Shown here piece after piece: positions 7,498 to 15,425 of a DNA stretch of 18,319 bases. Position 1 is the stretch's first letter. Every line of letters starts with the position of its first letter. The notes under the pieces were generated by a model. That model made no database searches and was not told the origin of the DNA. It was given only the letters and a program-made list of their open reading frames with translations. The translations under genes were made by a program, and so were the position numbers. Source of the DNA: Fidelibacterota bacterium (lineage in GTDB: Bacteria > Marinisomatota > Marinisomatia > Marinisomatales > UBA8229); assembly GCA_002686675.1 (NCBI GenBank), contig NYYF01000035.1, forward strand, positions 1 through 18,319, written 5' to 3'.

Positions 7498-8761
7498 GAA
7501 CCACCCGTGTTGAAGATCCTAAGTTTCGATGGATTACGTCAGTTGCTGCATAACTTGCATTCATATAATAATCCTGATCATCCAATAGTGCGGAAAATTT
7601 GGTTGTCACATCCAACGATGTTTTAACCGAAAATCCTCCACCAGCCTGGATAAGTTCTCCCGCTTCAGGAAAATTGTCGTGCTTGGGCCCAAACAAGACA
7701 GGAAGCCTGGCAATTGCCGGTTCCATGACATTATGAATACCGGTTGAAAATCCCCCGCCAATATAAGCAATTTGACACTGCCAATAGAGTTTTGATAAAA
7801 TTCCAACAACACCAACTACAACAACTCGTGCTCCCCTGATATCCAGGTCAAATTTGGAGTTATGTCTGTTAACACTGAATCCATTCTTTTCAAATTTTTG
7901 AATCGCTACCTGTATATTTTTATCGGTGGGTTCATGAGGAACCCACAAGAGGGAAATCTCCTCATTCTCTTTTAATAACTGTATTATGGGTTGGCTGATT
8001 ACTGCTTCATCTTCAGGCCAGACACTTCCAGCAACAATTCGTTTTTCACGCTGTAATACCGATATGGTCCGTTCCTTTGTGAATGTGTCGGCATGGTTTT
8101 TAACCTGATCATACCGTGGATTTCCTAAAACACGAATTAACGGTGATTTATTAACACTGACAATTTTTTGAAGGAGAAGGTGATCAGATTCTGAAATAGT
8201 ATAGATCGTGGAGAATGAATGATACACAGAACGATAAAAATTCTGTATTACAGGAAAAATTTTATAGGTCTTATCTTTAAAATGGGCAGCAAAGATAGTT
8301 GTATGAATATTCCGAAGATATGAAATCCAAACCAAATTGGGCCAAATATCATATCCCGCAAAAATAACCTTTTTGGGGCAAATTATTTTCAATGCTTTCC
8401 AAATACTCCAAATAAAATCAAATGGAAGATAAATCTGACAATCTATTTGCTCAGTTTTCACATTCTGGTATCCAGCCGGGGAAAAAAAAGATACAAGGAC
8501 TGTACACTGTGGTTCAATTTCTTTTAATCCCGCGAGGACAGGAAGAACCTGCTGAAATTCACCATGGGAGGCGACATGAAACCAATACACATTATATGAT
8601 CGGTCAAAATCCTTAAAATATGATCGTAATGTTTTAAGAGACATCATACGTCCCTTAAAACCATCCTTAAGTTTCTGGTTGAACAATGTGCCGACTAACC
8701 CAAAAACAAACAAGAGTGGAAAGAGAATCAGATTATATAAAAATGCCCAGAATATAATCAT
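7478..8761 (-). CDS. waaA: 3-deoxy-D-manno-octulosonic acid (Kdo) transferase
   Basis: 427 aa GT30-family enzyme that adds Kdo from CMP-Kdo to the lipid A precursor at the inner membrane. It has an N-terminal membrane anchor (about residues 4-27), the catalytic-base motif FHVASHGEF (Glu68, matching the S-x-GE motif of WaaA), and the C-terminal CMP-Kdo region GGGFSTGIHNVMEPA followed by LPVLFGPKHDNF. The length matches the family (about 420-430 aa). The ATG start overlaps the stop of the GT9 gene by four bases (ATGA), a typical translational coupling. How many Kdo residues it adds cannot be read from sequence. It gives direct evidence that the organism makes Kdo-containing LPS. Confidence 0.95.
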   Translation of the reverse strand: MIIFWAFLYNLILFPLLFVFGLVGTLFNQKLKDGFKGRMMSLKTLRSYFKDFDRSYNVYWFHVASHGEFQQVLPVLAGLKEIEPQCTVLVSFFSPAGYQNVKTEQIDCQIYLPFDFIWSIWKALKIICPKKVIFAGYDIWPNLVWISYLRNIHTTIFAAHFKDKTYKIFPVIQNFYRSVYHSFSTIYTISESDHLLLQKIVSVNKSPLIRVLGNPRYDQVKNHADTFTKERTISVLQREKRIVAGSVWPEDEAVISQPIIQLLKENEEISLLWVPHEPTDKNIQVAIQKFEKNGFSVNRHNSKFDLDIRGARVVVVGVVGILSKLYWQCQIAYIGGGFSTGIHNVMEPAIARLPVLFGPKHDNFPEAGELIQAGGGFSVKTSLDVTTKFSALLDDQDYYMNASYAATDVIHRNLGSSTRVVRGIIRD

Positions 8762-9768
8762 ACTTCTAAAACCTTTTTGACAGCAGTTTTTACTGTTCCT
8801 GGATTAATTGAATTCATACAAACCTGTTCGCCTCTGTAACAGGGCTTTCTTCCATTCTGTGAGCATGGCCGACACCAAAGATCCTCATTTTCAACGATTA
8901 TAGATTCAGGTAAATTTGGTCCACCACCAGTCTCTACCGAGGTGGGTCCCATTATCATCACGACAGGAACTCCAAAAGCTTCCGCTCCATGTACAAAACC
9001 TGTATCACTTCCGATGACTAGCTTTGCCTGAGAAATAAAAGCTAAGGTTTCTCGTAAATTCGTTTTTCCATGAAGATCAACAACCTGAGGGTTGATTTCC
9101 GATAATTCATTACAAATTATATCGGATGATGATCCCATGAGCACCACATGTAAATTGATCCTTTCCAACTCTTTAATTACCTCAGTATATCCTTGGCAAT
9201 TCCAAATTTTTTGCTTCCATGCTGCTCCAGGTATAATCACACCATAATCACCCAAAATCTTCATTTCTTTAAGTTGATCTAAAGCAATTTGTTTTTCTGA
9301 TTCTGAAAGAAAAAGGGATGTTTTAGGAATAGAGGTTCCCGCATCCAATAAATCAATCATTGGTTCGTGAAGAAGGCTCAGTTGAGAAAAGGTATCAGAA
9401 AAGCGATTGATATGAAATTGAAAGAGCTGGAATCGTTTCCATCTGGGTTTTTTCAAAATTCGTTTTTCTGAATTTTTCATTTGTTTCCTGATGATCTTAG
9501 ATCGAAGAGTATTATGGAGATCCACAACTAAATCATAATCCATTGTGTTCAGATGTTTTCCAGCTCTTTTTACCTGTACAAATCCTGCTGCTCTCTCCAG
9601 AATAAGAATCTCATTGATGTATGGATGACCTTCCAGGATTGAAGAATAATCATTCATAGTAAAAAAATCGATCCGGGCTTCAGGAAAGCACTTTCTAAGA
9701 GAAGCAAGAGGAGATGTTGACAAAATAATATCCCCGATGGAACTGAATTTGAGAATTAGGATTTTCAA
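8758..9768 (-). CDS. Glycosyltransferase family 9 (LPS heptosyltransferase family)
   Basis: 336 aa GT-B glycosyltransferase of the ADP-heptose:LPS family. The N-terminus MKILILKFSSIGDIIL carries Asp13, matching the catalytic Asp of WaaC. The C-domain has the GSDTGFVHGAEAFGVP nucleotide-sugar motif and GPTSVETG. Near the C-terminus are four cysteines (CRPC then two more over about 16 residues), common in this family. It most likely adds a heptose or similar sugar to the inner core just after WaaA acts, which fits the ATGA overlap with waaA. The start must be TTG at 9768: an in-frame TAA lies two codons upstream, and the TTG gives the family's usual N-terminus. Which heptosyltransferase step it performs is not resolved. 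Confidence 0.92.
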   Translation of the reverse strand: MKILILKFSSIGDIILSTSPLASLRKCFPEARIDFFTMNDYSSILEGHPYINEILILERAAGFVQVKRAGKHLNTMDYDLVVDLHNTLRSKIIRKQMKNSEKRILKKPRWKRFQLFQFHINRFSDTFSQLSLLHEPMIDLLDAGTSIPKTSLFLSESEKQIALDQLKEMKILGDYGVIIPGAAWKQKIWNCQGYTEVIKELERINLHVVLMGSSSDIICNELSEINPQVVDLHGKTNLRETLAFISQAKLVIGSDTGFVHGAEAFGVPVVMIMGPTSVETGGGPNLPESIIVENEDLWCRPCSQNGRKPCYRGEQVCMNSINPGTVKTAVKKVLEV

Positions 9769-9778
9769 AATTTAACGA

Positions 9779-9807
9779 AATATGTAATTCAATAGTTTAA
9801 TTTACAA
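9779..9807 (-). promoter_or_regulatory. Possible promoter in front of the GT9-waaA genes
   Basis: In the 80-bp gap after the polyprenyl synthetase gene, minus-strand TTGTAA (9807-9802) and CATATT (9784-9779) are 17 bp apart. The -10 box ends 10 nt before the TTG start, so the leader would be very short. The rest of the gap is AT-rich and has an 8-bp palindrome ATGATCAT without a T-run. Weak evidence. Confidence 0.2.
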
Positions 9808-9848
9808 TCATAGAATGATCATCATCCATCAATAGCAAATCATATACT

Positions 9849-10856
9849 TTATTTTGTTCTATGGGCATTAAAAACCAATAAATCTACCATAGATTTCTTA
9901 TAAGAAGAATCCTCATAAGTTTTGATTGTCACCATTGCATTGTTTGAAAAATCATCAATTTTTTTTCTCGCATAATCAAAACCGCCACCTTTCTCAATTA
10001 GATTCCGTAATTCACTAATAATTTGGGGAGTTTTCTTCTTTGTTCTCATAATTGTATTCATCCGTTTCTGATCGCTCTTTTTCAGGGTACGAAAGCTGTG
10101 AATATAGGGAAGAGTAATCACGCTTTTTTTTACATCATGTGCAACATCTTTTCCAATGTCTGACTCTCGAGATAACCAATCAAATAAATCATCTTTTATC
10201 TGGAAAGCCATACCAAAGTTTTGACCAAAATCTTTCATGGCTTTCCGTTCCTCCAGGTTGTTTGTGGTGGTCAGTGAGCCAAGTTCACACGCAGCAGAAA
10301 ATAAAGAAGCTGTTTTCCGGGAAATAACATCATAGTACAACTTTTCAGAAACGGACTTCCTGATTTTTTTTTCGATCTGAAGAATCTCACCAGAACTCAT
10401 CTGTTCTGCAGTTCCAGATATAAGTTCCAGTACCTCAAAGTCTTTGAGCTTAACCATATTAATCAAAGATTTACTTAAAATATAATCACCCATCAGTACG
10501 GATAGTTTATTTTTCCATTTTTTATGAAGGGTAGCCCATCCATGGCGAAGATTTGCCTCATCAACAACATCATCGTGAATTAACGTAGCAGCGTGAAGCA
10601 TCTCAATCATCGCTGCAGCCCGGTAACTGTTTGCAGTGGGTTCCCCACAGATATGTGCTGAAAAAATTGTTAAGAATGGCCGAATCTGTTTGCCTCTTCG
10701 CATCATCATATATTTCGCTAAGATGTTAATCAATCGAACTTCAGACCGGAGCGAATCCTTTAATTCCTTTCGGAATAAATGAATATCTTCATTAATGGGT
10801 GCAGTTATTTCCTTTAATGATTTGATGTCTTGTGCCTTTATGTTAATATTATTCAT
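9849..10856 (-). CDS. Polyprenyl (all-trans) diphosphate synthase
   Basis: About 335 aa, all-helical trans-prenyltransferase that extends an allylic diphosphate with isopentenyl diphosphate, most likely to make the menaquinone or ubiquinone side chain. It shows GKQIRP (56-61), the first Asp-rich motif DDVVD (96-100) and the second, DDLFD (223-227), with the surrounding FQIKDD. The residue five before the first motif is Ala, a small residue that in this family goes with long products (inference). The RRG that usually follows the first motif is RHG here (R105, H106). The start is ATG 10856; a GTG lies immediately before it at 10859. It sits 53 bp after tatC. Equivalent to IspB/HepT-type enzymes; exact chain length unknown. 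Confidence 0.93.
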   Translation of the reverse strand: MNNINIKAQDIKSLKEITAPINEDIHLFRKELKDSLRSEVRLINILAKYMMMRRGKQIRPFLTIFSAHICGEPTANSYRAAAMIEMLHAATLIHDDVVDEANLRHGWATLHKKWKNKLSVLMGDYILSKSLINMVKLKDFEVLELISGTAEQMSSGEILQIEKKIRKSVSEKLYYDVISRKTASLFSAACELGSLTTTNNLEERKAMKDFGQNFGMAFQIKDDLFDWLSRESDIGKDVAHDVKKSVITLPYIHSFRTLKKSDQKRMNTIMRTKKKTPQIISELRNLIEKGGGFDYARKKIDDFSNNAMVTIKTYEDSSYKKSMVDLLVFNAHRTK

Positions 10857-10912
10857 CACTAAAATTCAATCACTTCTCTGTCACGTACGCATTCGTTGAT
10901 AAAATTGTACTT

Positions 10913-11659
10913 TTAATCTGTTTTTAGATTGGTAGTTTCTTCTTCTGTCTTTGTTGCAAGCCAGGAAACACCGATGCTTATCTCGTACAAAATTGTCAAG
11001 GGGAGAGCCATGAGAAAAAGACTGATAGGATCAGGGGGAGTAATCATTGCAGAAAGAATTAATATAGTAACAATCGAATGACGGCGGTAATGTCTCATAA
11101 AAGGAGGAGTAAGAATTCCAATAGAAGACAGGATATATGTAAGCACAGGCAGTTCGAAAATCAGTCCGGTACCCAGTAAAAGCCAAGTCATGAAACTAAA
11201 ATAATAATTAATAGAAAAGTTATTTTGGATGTCACCATATCCAATGGAAGTAAAAAAATTCAGCGAAAATGGAATAATAACAAAATAAGCGAAAAGAATG
11301 CCTGAAAGAAATGAAATGAATGTAAAAATAATGAGTGGGAAAAGATATTTACGTTCATTCACCAGTAAACCAGGTATAATAAATTTCCACGTTTGATATG
11401 TTAAAACAGGGATTGCAAGAATGACCCCGCCAACAAATGCAAGTCCCCATTTGATTAAAAACATTCCCTGCACTTTAAGAACTTGCAGGTCTAAATCCAG
11501 CTTCCTTGTCGGCAGGATCAGTATTTCAATAACTTGATCAATAAAAAAATATGTGACGACAGCTCCAATAAGCACTGATGTTAATGCCTTGATAAGTCTC
11601 CATCGCAACTCTTCCAGGTGATCCAGAAAAGACATATTTCCATGATCCAGATCAACCAT
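10913..11659 (-). CDS. tatC: Sec-independent (twin-arginine) translocase subunit TatC
   Basis: 248 aa with six predicted membrane segments. TatC is the receptor that recognises twin-arginine signal peptides of folded proteins and forms the translocon with TatA/TatB. The N-terminal signature FLDHLEELRWRL (11-22), with the conserved Glu and Arg of the signal-binding site, is typical, as are WKFIIPGLLVNERKYL in the first periplasmic-to-cytoplasmic region, FELPV, and the closing MALPLTILYEISI. Length is normal. The ATG start lies 8 bp inside the end of meaB, suggesting coupled translation; there is no clear ribosome site, and a second Met at codon 9 with GGA close by is an alternative start. No tatA or tatB is in the window, so they must be elsewhere. 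Confidence 0.97.
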   Translation of the reverse strand: MVDLDHGNMSFLDHLEELRWRLIKALTSVLIGAVVTYFFIDQVIEILILPTRKLDLDLQVLKVQGMFLIKWGLAFVGGVILAIPVLTYQTWKFIIPGLLVNERKYLFPLIIFTFISFLSGILFAYFVIIPFSLNFFTSIGYGDIQNNFSINYYFSFMTWLLLGTGLIFELPVLTYILSSIGILTPPFMRHYRRHSIVTILILSAMITPPDPISLFLMALPLTILYEISIGVSWLATKTEEETTNLKTD

Positions 11660-12584
11660 TTTTAAACGCGGTTAGAAATTCTTCCGCAATTTCATATGGA
11701 GAAGATTGAATAGATGCTACTGATTGAGTAGCCTTCTCTAACTGTTCTAATCGATGCGAAGACCAAAATTTGCTCAATAATCGGTCCTGAATCAACCCAC
11801 GGATTCGCTCCCGATGTCTTTCGAGGCGTTTTGATTCAAGAATCCCTCTTTTGTCCATTTCTTTTAAATGATCTTCTATGAGTTTGTACCAATCAAATAC
11901 ACCTTCACCCGTACTCGCAATCGTATTAATAACTGGGGGTTCCAAAGAATCCGGTTTTGAGAAACTATGCAAAAGTGCCTGAAGGGTTTGAGCTAAACGG
12001 TTTGCACCTTTCTTATCAGTTTTATTAATAACAAAAATATCAGCTATTTCCATTAATCCAGCTTTCATTAATTGAATTTCATCACCTGTCCCTGGCATGA
12101 GTACTACAACAGTCAAATCAACTGCCTTTACAACATCGTGCTCTGCCTGTCCAATGCCAACTGTTTCAAATATAATAATATCTTTCCCGCTGGCAGCGAT
12201 GACATCACCAACATCTTGTGCTTTTTTAGCAAGACCTCCTAAATATTGATGAGATCCCATACTCCTGATGTACACATCATTATTATCATAAAAACGGTTC
12301 ATCCTTATCCGATCGCCTAACAAGGCACCACCAGAAAACGGACTGGTAGGATCGACTGCTACAACACCGACGGATTTATCCTGGGAGAGAATTTCCGGGA
12401 TCAAACAATCCACCAGTGAACTTTTTCCAACCCCTGGAGGGCCTGTTATGCCTATCCTGATAGATTGCTGAATGTAAGGGTGCAATTGAATAAAATAATC
12501 AGGAGAAATATCCTGATCATTTTCGATATGACTTATAGTTCTGGACAGCTCTCTATGATTATTTGAACGAATACTATTGAGCAT
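11652..12584 (-). CDS. meaB: MeaB/ArgK-family GTPase (methylmalonyl-CoA mutase chaperone)
   Basis: About 310 aa G3E-type P-loop GTPase. Members protect and load the B12 enzyme methylmalonyl-CoA mutase or related acyl-CoA mutases. Motifs: P-loop GPPGVGKSS, AVDPTSPFSGGALLGDRIRM, the MeaB signature ETVGIGQAE, and NKTD for guanine recognition, followed by the C-terminal dimerisation helices. I prefer the ATG at 12584, which has GGA 7 nt upstream; a GTG four codons earlier (12596) lacks a ribosome site. It sits between a Crp-type regulator (31-43 bp upstream) and tatC (8-bp overlap). No mutase gene is in the window, so its client must be encoded elsewhere. Its presence implies a B12-dependent mutase in the genome (inference). 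Confidence 0.95.
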   Translation of the reverse strand: MLNSIRSNNHRELSRTISHIENDQDISPDYFIQLHPYIQQSIRIGITGPPGVGKSSLVDCLIPEILSQDKSVGVVAVDPTSPFSGGALLGDRIRMNRFYDNNDVYIRSMGSHQYLGGLAKKAQDVGDVIAASGKDIIIFETVGIGQAEHDVVKAVDLTVVVLMPGTGDEIQLMKAGLMEIADIFVINKTDKKGANRLAQTLQALLHSFSKPDSLEPPVINTIASTGEGVFDWYKLIEDHLKEMDKRGILESKRLERHRERIRGLIQDRLLSKFWSSHRLEQLEKATQSVASIQSSPYEIAEEFLTAFKNG

Positions 12585-12627
12585 CGTACTGTCCACAGAA
12601 CTACCGTGTTTTATAAATTACTAATTA

Positions 12628-13308
12628 TCAGGAAAAAAGCCGACAAAATTTGATAAAATTGCGAATGGTTGTTTTACGACCACGACGGGAAATAAACCGT
12701 TTTTTCTCTAGTGATTTTAGGACTCTGGATACAGTTTCTCTGGAAGTTCCGGCCATATTTGCAATATCCTGATGATAGGGTAAATTATTGATAGTTACAG
12801 TCCCTCCTTTTATTTGACCTAATTCTTCTGCAAGGCGTATGAGAGCAATACATATTCGCTGTTCCGCATCACTAAGAGATAAACTCTCAATCTGTTGATC
12901 ACTATATCTTATTCGGGAGGTTAATTCTTCTAAAAGCTTAATAGCAATTTGAGGGTAACTTTCAAGAATATATAAAAAGTCACCACGTTGCAAAGACAAA
13001 AGTACAGAATCATCAATGGTGACAACATTCGCTGATCGTCCCTCACCATCCAGTAATGCCATTTCTCCGAAAAAATCTCCCTCTCCAAGCATAGCCAATA
13101 TCACTTCTCGTCCATCATCACTCATTCGGGTTACTTTTACTGCACCTGACTTTATTAAGAAAAATGTCCTCCCCATACTTTCTTCAATGACAACCATTTT
13201 ACCCTTTGCATAACTTCTGGTTACCATTTTTTCAGATATTTTTTTCAGCGAAATTTTATTTAAACTTGAAAAAAGAGGAACCGACTGCAATAATTCAATT
13301 TTGTCCAT
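12628..13308 (-). CDS. Crp/Fnr-family transcriptional regulator
   Basis: About 226 aa. The N-terminal half is a cyclic-nucleotide-binding fold with GEGDFFGEMALLDGEGRSA, the phosphate-binding-cassette pattern (GE...RSA) of cAMP-type sensors. A long dimer helix follows, and then the Crp-type winged helix-turn-helix (HQDIANMAGTSRETVSRVL). It lacks the N-terminal cysteine cluster of FNR, so an iron-sulfur oxygen sensor is unlikely; whether it binds cAMP, c-di-GMP or nothing is unknown. The start MDKIELLQSVPLF (ATG 13308) is the usual family start. A GTG at 13356 would add 16 AT-rich residues. Neither has a Shine-Dalgarno sequence. It heads the minus-strand train and is divergent from rpsT. Its targets are not known. 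Confidence 0.93.
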   Translation of the reverse strand: MDKIELLQSVPLFSSLNKISLKKISEKMVTRSYAKGKMVVIEESMGRTFFLIKSGAVKVTRMSDDGREVILAMLGEGDFFGEMALLDGEGRSANVVTIDDSVLLSLQRGDFLYILESYPQIAIKLLEELTSRIRYSDQQIESLSLSDAEQRICIALIRLAEELGQIKGGTVTINNLPYHQDIANMAGTSRETVSRVLKSLEKKRFISRRGRKTTIRNFIKFCRLFS

Positions 13309-13356
13309 TATAGAAAGTACAATAATATTTTTATTTTTCAAATTATAAATAGACAC

Positions 13357-13453
13357 CCCAATTCAAGCACATTATAACTTTATTTGTTTCGATTGACTTC
13401 AAAGATAAAATTGAAATAAGTTTAACCCAAAAAAAAATATAGAAAGAACAAAA
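13357..13453. promoter_or_regulatory. Divergent promoter region between the crp-type gene and rpsT
   Basis: This 97-bp AT-rich gap must carry promoters for both sides. For rpsT (plus) TTGACT at 13393-13398 is a good -35 with a weak -10 (TAAGTT, 13417-13422) 18 bp later. For the regulator (minus) a perfect TATAAT lies at 13376-13371, but the nearest -35-like TTGAAG (13402-13397) is 20 bp away. The two -35 candidates overlap, so the promoters may compete. No ribosome site precedes rpsT; its leader just before ATG is A-rich. Confidence 0.4.
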
Positions 13454-13714
13454 ATGGATAGACACCCGCAACAAATTAAACGTGAACGACAGGATATAAC
13501 CCGTAGAAACCGAAACATTCGAAACATGTCAAAGCTCAGAACTCTTATGAATAACGTCTTACAGACAAATGACCCGGTTGAGGTGGATTCTGTTTATAAA
13601 GATACAGTTAGTTTTATTGACAAAATGGTAAGCAAGGGTTTAATACATAAAAATACAGCAGCTCGCCGTAAAACACAGATTACTCGACATATTAATTCTA
13701 TTAGAAAAGATTAA
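13454..13714 (+). CDS. rpsT: 30S ribosomal protein S20
   Basis: 86 aa, very basic, the usual S20 size. S20 binds 16S rRNA early in 30S assembly. The hallmark is the C-terminal [15 protein letters not shown], and the N-terminal half is rich in Arg/Lys as expected of the long rRNA-binding helix ([14 protein letters not shown]). Start is ATG with only an A-rich stretch in front. This is the only plus-strand gene in the window. Its stop TAA overlaps the stop of guaB on the other strand, so the two genes share the four bases TTAA at their ends. Confidence 0.96.
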   Translation: MDRHPQQIKRERQDITRRNRNIRNMSKLRTLMNNVLQTNDPVEVDSVYKDTVSFIDKMVSKGLIHKNTAARRKTQITRHINSIRKD

Positions 13715-15177
13715 CGATCAAATCCCTGATAATTTGGAGCTTCTTTCATGATACGCACTTCATGGGGATGATTTTCCTTTATTCCCGCGCTTGAAATCTG
13801 AATAAAATTCGATTTCTCACCAAACTCTTTAATAGTCTCCACACCACAATATCCCATTGATGATCTCAAACCACCTAAGAGCTGATGAATGGCATTTTGA
13901 ACTGATCCCCTGTATGGAACCATACCTTCAATACCTTCCGGTACAAGCTTGGAACTATCCATCCCTTCCTGAAAATATCGGTCACTACTTCCCTCCTTCA
14001 TTGCTTCCATAGAACCCATGCCGCGGTAGGTCTTATATTGACGTCCTTCATATAAAATTGTTTCTCCAGGGCTTTCATCCATTCCAGCGAGGAGATTCCC
14101 AATCATGACGGAATCCGTCCCAGCAGCAAATGCTTTGGCCATATCACCGCTATACCGAATTCCACCATCAGCAATAACGGGGATGTTCTGTCTCCGGGCC
14201 TCATCAACACAATTCATGATCGCCGATAATTGAGGAACCCCAGCCCCAGCAACAATACGTGTTGTACAGCTTGATCCTGCTCCAATCCCTACTTTAACTC
14301 CATCAACTCCACTATCAATAAGCGCTTTTACTCCATCCGAAGTAGCAACATTTCCTGCAATGACATCTACTGAGACCAAAGATTTAATTTTTTCAGTAGT
14401 ATCTAAAACATCGGAGGAATGTCCATGAGCAGTATCGACGACAATGGCGTCTACATGGGAATCAGCTAAGGCTTGTACCCTGTCTAAAACATCTTTACTA
14501 ATACCAACGGCAGCACCCACCCTGAGACGTCCATTTCTATCTTTGCAGGCATTGGGAAATCGTTCTTTTTTTTGAATATCTTTCACCGTTATTAAACCAG
14601 CCAAATTAGCCTTTTCATCCACAACAAGGAGTTTCTCAATACGATGTTCCTGTAAAATCTTTTTCGCTTTTTCCAGAGTTGTCCCTATGGGAACAGTCAC
14701 AAGATTTTTAGATGTCATCCTGTCCTTTACAGATAAATTTAAATCCGTTTCAAAACGAATATCCCGATTTGTTAAAATACCAACAAGTTTTCCCTTTTTC
14801 ACTACCGGAAGACCACTGATTTTGTTTTGATCCATAAGTTGTTTTGCTTCACGAATTGTGCTTGAAATATCCAAAATAATAGGATCTATGATCATTCCAC
14901 TCTCTGAGCGTTTTACCTTAGCCACCATTAATGCTTGATCTTCAATGCTCAGATTTTTATGAATAATGCCAACTCCACCTTCTCGGGCAAGTGCTATTGC
15001 CATTTTTGTTTCGGTCACTGTGTCCATTGCTGCACTGAGGATTGGGATATTCAATTGGATGGAGGATGTCAGCCTGGATGAGATATTAACTTCCTTGGGA
15101 AGGACAGATGACTTTTGAGGTACCAGCAGAACATCATCAAAAGTCAATGCGAATGTAAATGGTGGACGGTTTTTCAC
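13711..15177 (-). CDS. guaB: Inosine-5'-monophosphate dehydrogenase
   Basis: 488 aa. Oxidises IMP to XMP with NAD, the committed step of GMP synthesis. The catalytic barrel is interrupted by two CBS domains (about 95-205). It shows FDDVLLVP near the N-terminus, DTAHGH (248-253), the catalytic Cys304 in [23 protein letters not shown], the flap segment [10 protein letters not shown], and PYRGSV near 421-426. The catalytic loop is slightly unusual: most enzymes read GPGSICTTR, here Ala and Ser replace Pro and Ile. The start is GTG at 15177, supported by GGAG 8 nt upstream and by the family's normal N-terminus. A 26-codon ORF upstream ends across this GTG. The 3' end meets rpsT tail to tail. Confidence 0.97.
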   Translation of the reverse strand: MKNRPPFTFALTFDDVLLVPQKSSVLPKEVNISSRLTSSIQLNIPILSAAMDTVTETKMAIALAREGGVGIIHKNLSIEDQALMVAKVKRSESGMIIDPIILDISSTIREAKQLMDQNKISGLPVVKKGKLVGILTNRDIRFETDLNLSVKDRMTSKNLVTVPIGTTLEKAKKILQEHRIEKLLVVDEKANLAGLITVKDIQKKERFPNACKDRNGRLRVGAAVGISKDVLDRVQALADSHVDAIVVDTAHGHSSDVLDTTEKIKSLVSVDVIAGNVATSDGVKALIDSGVDGVKVGIGAGSSCTTRIVAGAGVPQLSAIMNCVDEARRQNIPVIADGGIRYSGDMAKAFAAGTDSVMIGNLLAGMDESPGETILYEGRQYKTYRGMGSMEAMKEGSSDRYFQEGMDSSKLVPEGIEGMVPYRGSVQNAIHQLLGGLRSSMGYCGVETIKEFGEKSNFIQISSAGIKENHPHEVRIMKEAPNYQGFDR

Positions 15178-15251
15178 GTGTCTTGCTCCAATGAACTTAC
15201 TTTTTGAACAGCGCTTTGTACAAGATTTAGCTGAAGTTCGTTTTGATCCAA
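15174..15251 (-). CDS. Possible 25-aa upstream ORF coupled to guaB
   Basis: A TTG-started frame of 25 codons in the guaB leader reads [12 protein letters not shown] at its start and SSLEQDT at its end; its TGA overlaps the GTG start of guaB as GTGA. An AAGGA lies 11 nt before the TTG. No homology is recognised, and the TTG start and tiny size make chance plausible. If translated, it would couple ribosome delivery to guaB, and the GGAG used for guaB would lie inside it. Confidence 0.2.
   Translation of the reverse strand: MDQNELQLNLVQSAVQKVSSLEQDT
15186..15189 (-). promoter_or_regulatory. Ribosome binding site of guaB
   Basis: GGAG on the minus strand, 8 nt before the GTG at 15177. It is one of the few well-placed Shine-Dalgarno sequences in the window and decides the non-ATG start of guaB. 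Confidence 0.7.
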
Positions 15252-15282
15252 CTTAGGGGGATTCCTTATATGTATATGTTTA

Positions 15283-15365
15283 TGGATAAATTGATACAGC
15301 TAACATGAGGAAATTTAGGATAAGTATTTGTCAAGAAGAAATGAAGAATTTTGGATAAATTGATA
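15283..15365. repeat. Three spaced GGATAA boxes in the guaB leader, two in an exact 14-bp repeat
   Basis: The 14-bp word TGGATAAATTGATA occurs exactly at 15283-15296 and 15352-15365. Between them, TAGGATAAGTATTT holds a third GGATAA (15318-15323). The three GGATAA cores start at 15284, 15318 and 15353, spacings of 34 and 35 bp, all on the same strand. They lie 100-190 bp upstream of the guaB start, in the 248-bp gap after the dinG-type gene. A minus-strand TTGACA (15334-15329) lies among them but has no good -10 partner. A regulator-binding array is a reasonable reading; the region is AT-rich, so chance is not excluded. The rest of the gap shows no RNA gene or terminator that I can recognise. 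Confidence 0.5.
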
Positions 15366-15425
15366 TAATGGAAATTAAATACTAACTCATAGACCTTGTA
15401 AAAAGTGAGATTAATCGATCAATAT

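Noticed and set aside
9815..9832. Palindrome ATGATCAT in the gap before the GT9 gene
   Set aside because: Eight bases only, in AT-rich DNA, no T-run and no second copy; too weak for an operator or terminator call.
15364..15369. Plus-strand TATAAT in the guaB/dinG gap as a promoter for an antisense RNA
   Set aside because: No acceptable -35 at 16-18 bp, and perfect -10 words are expected by chance in such AT-rich sequence.
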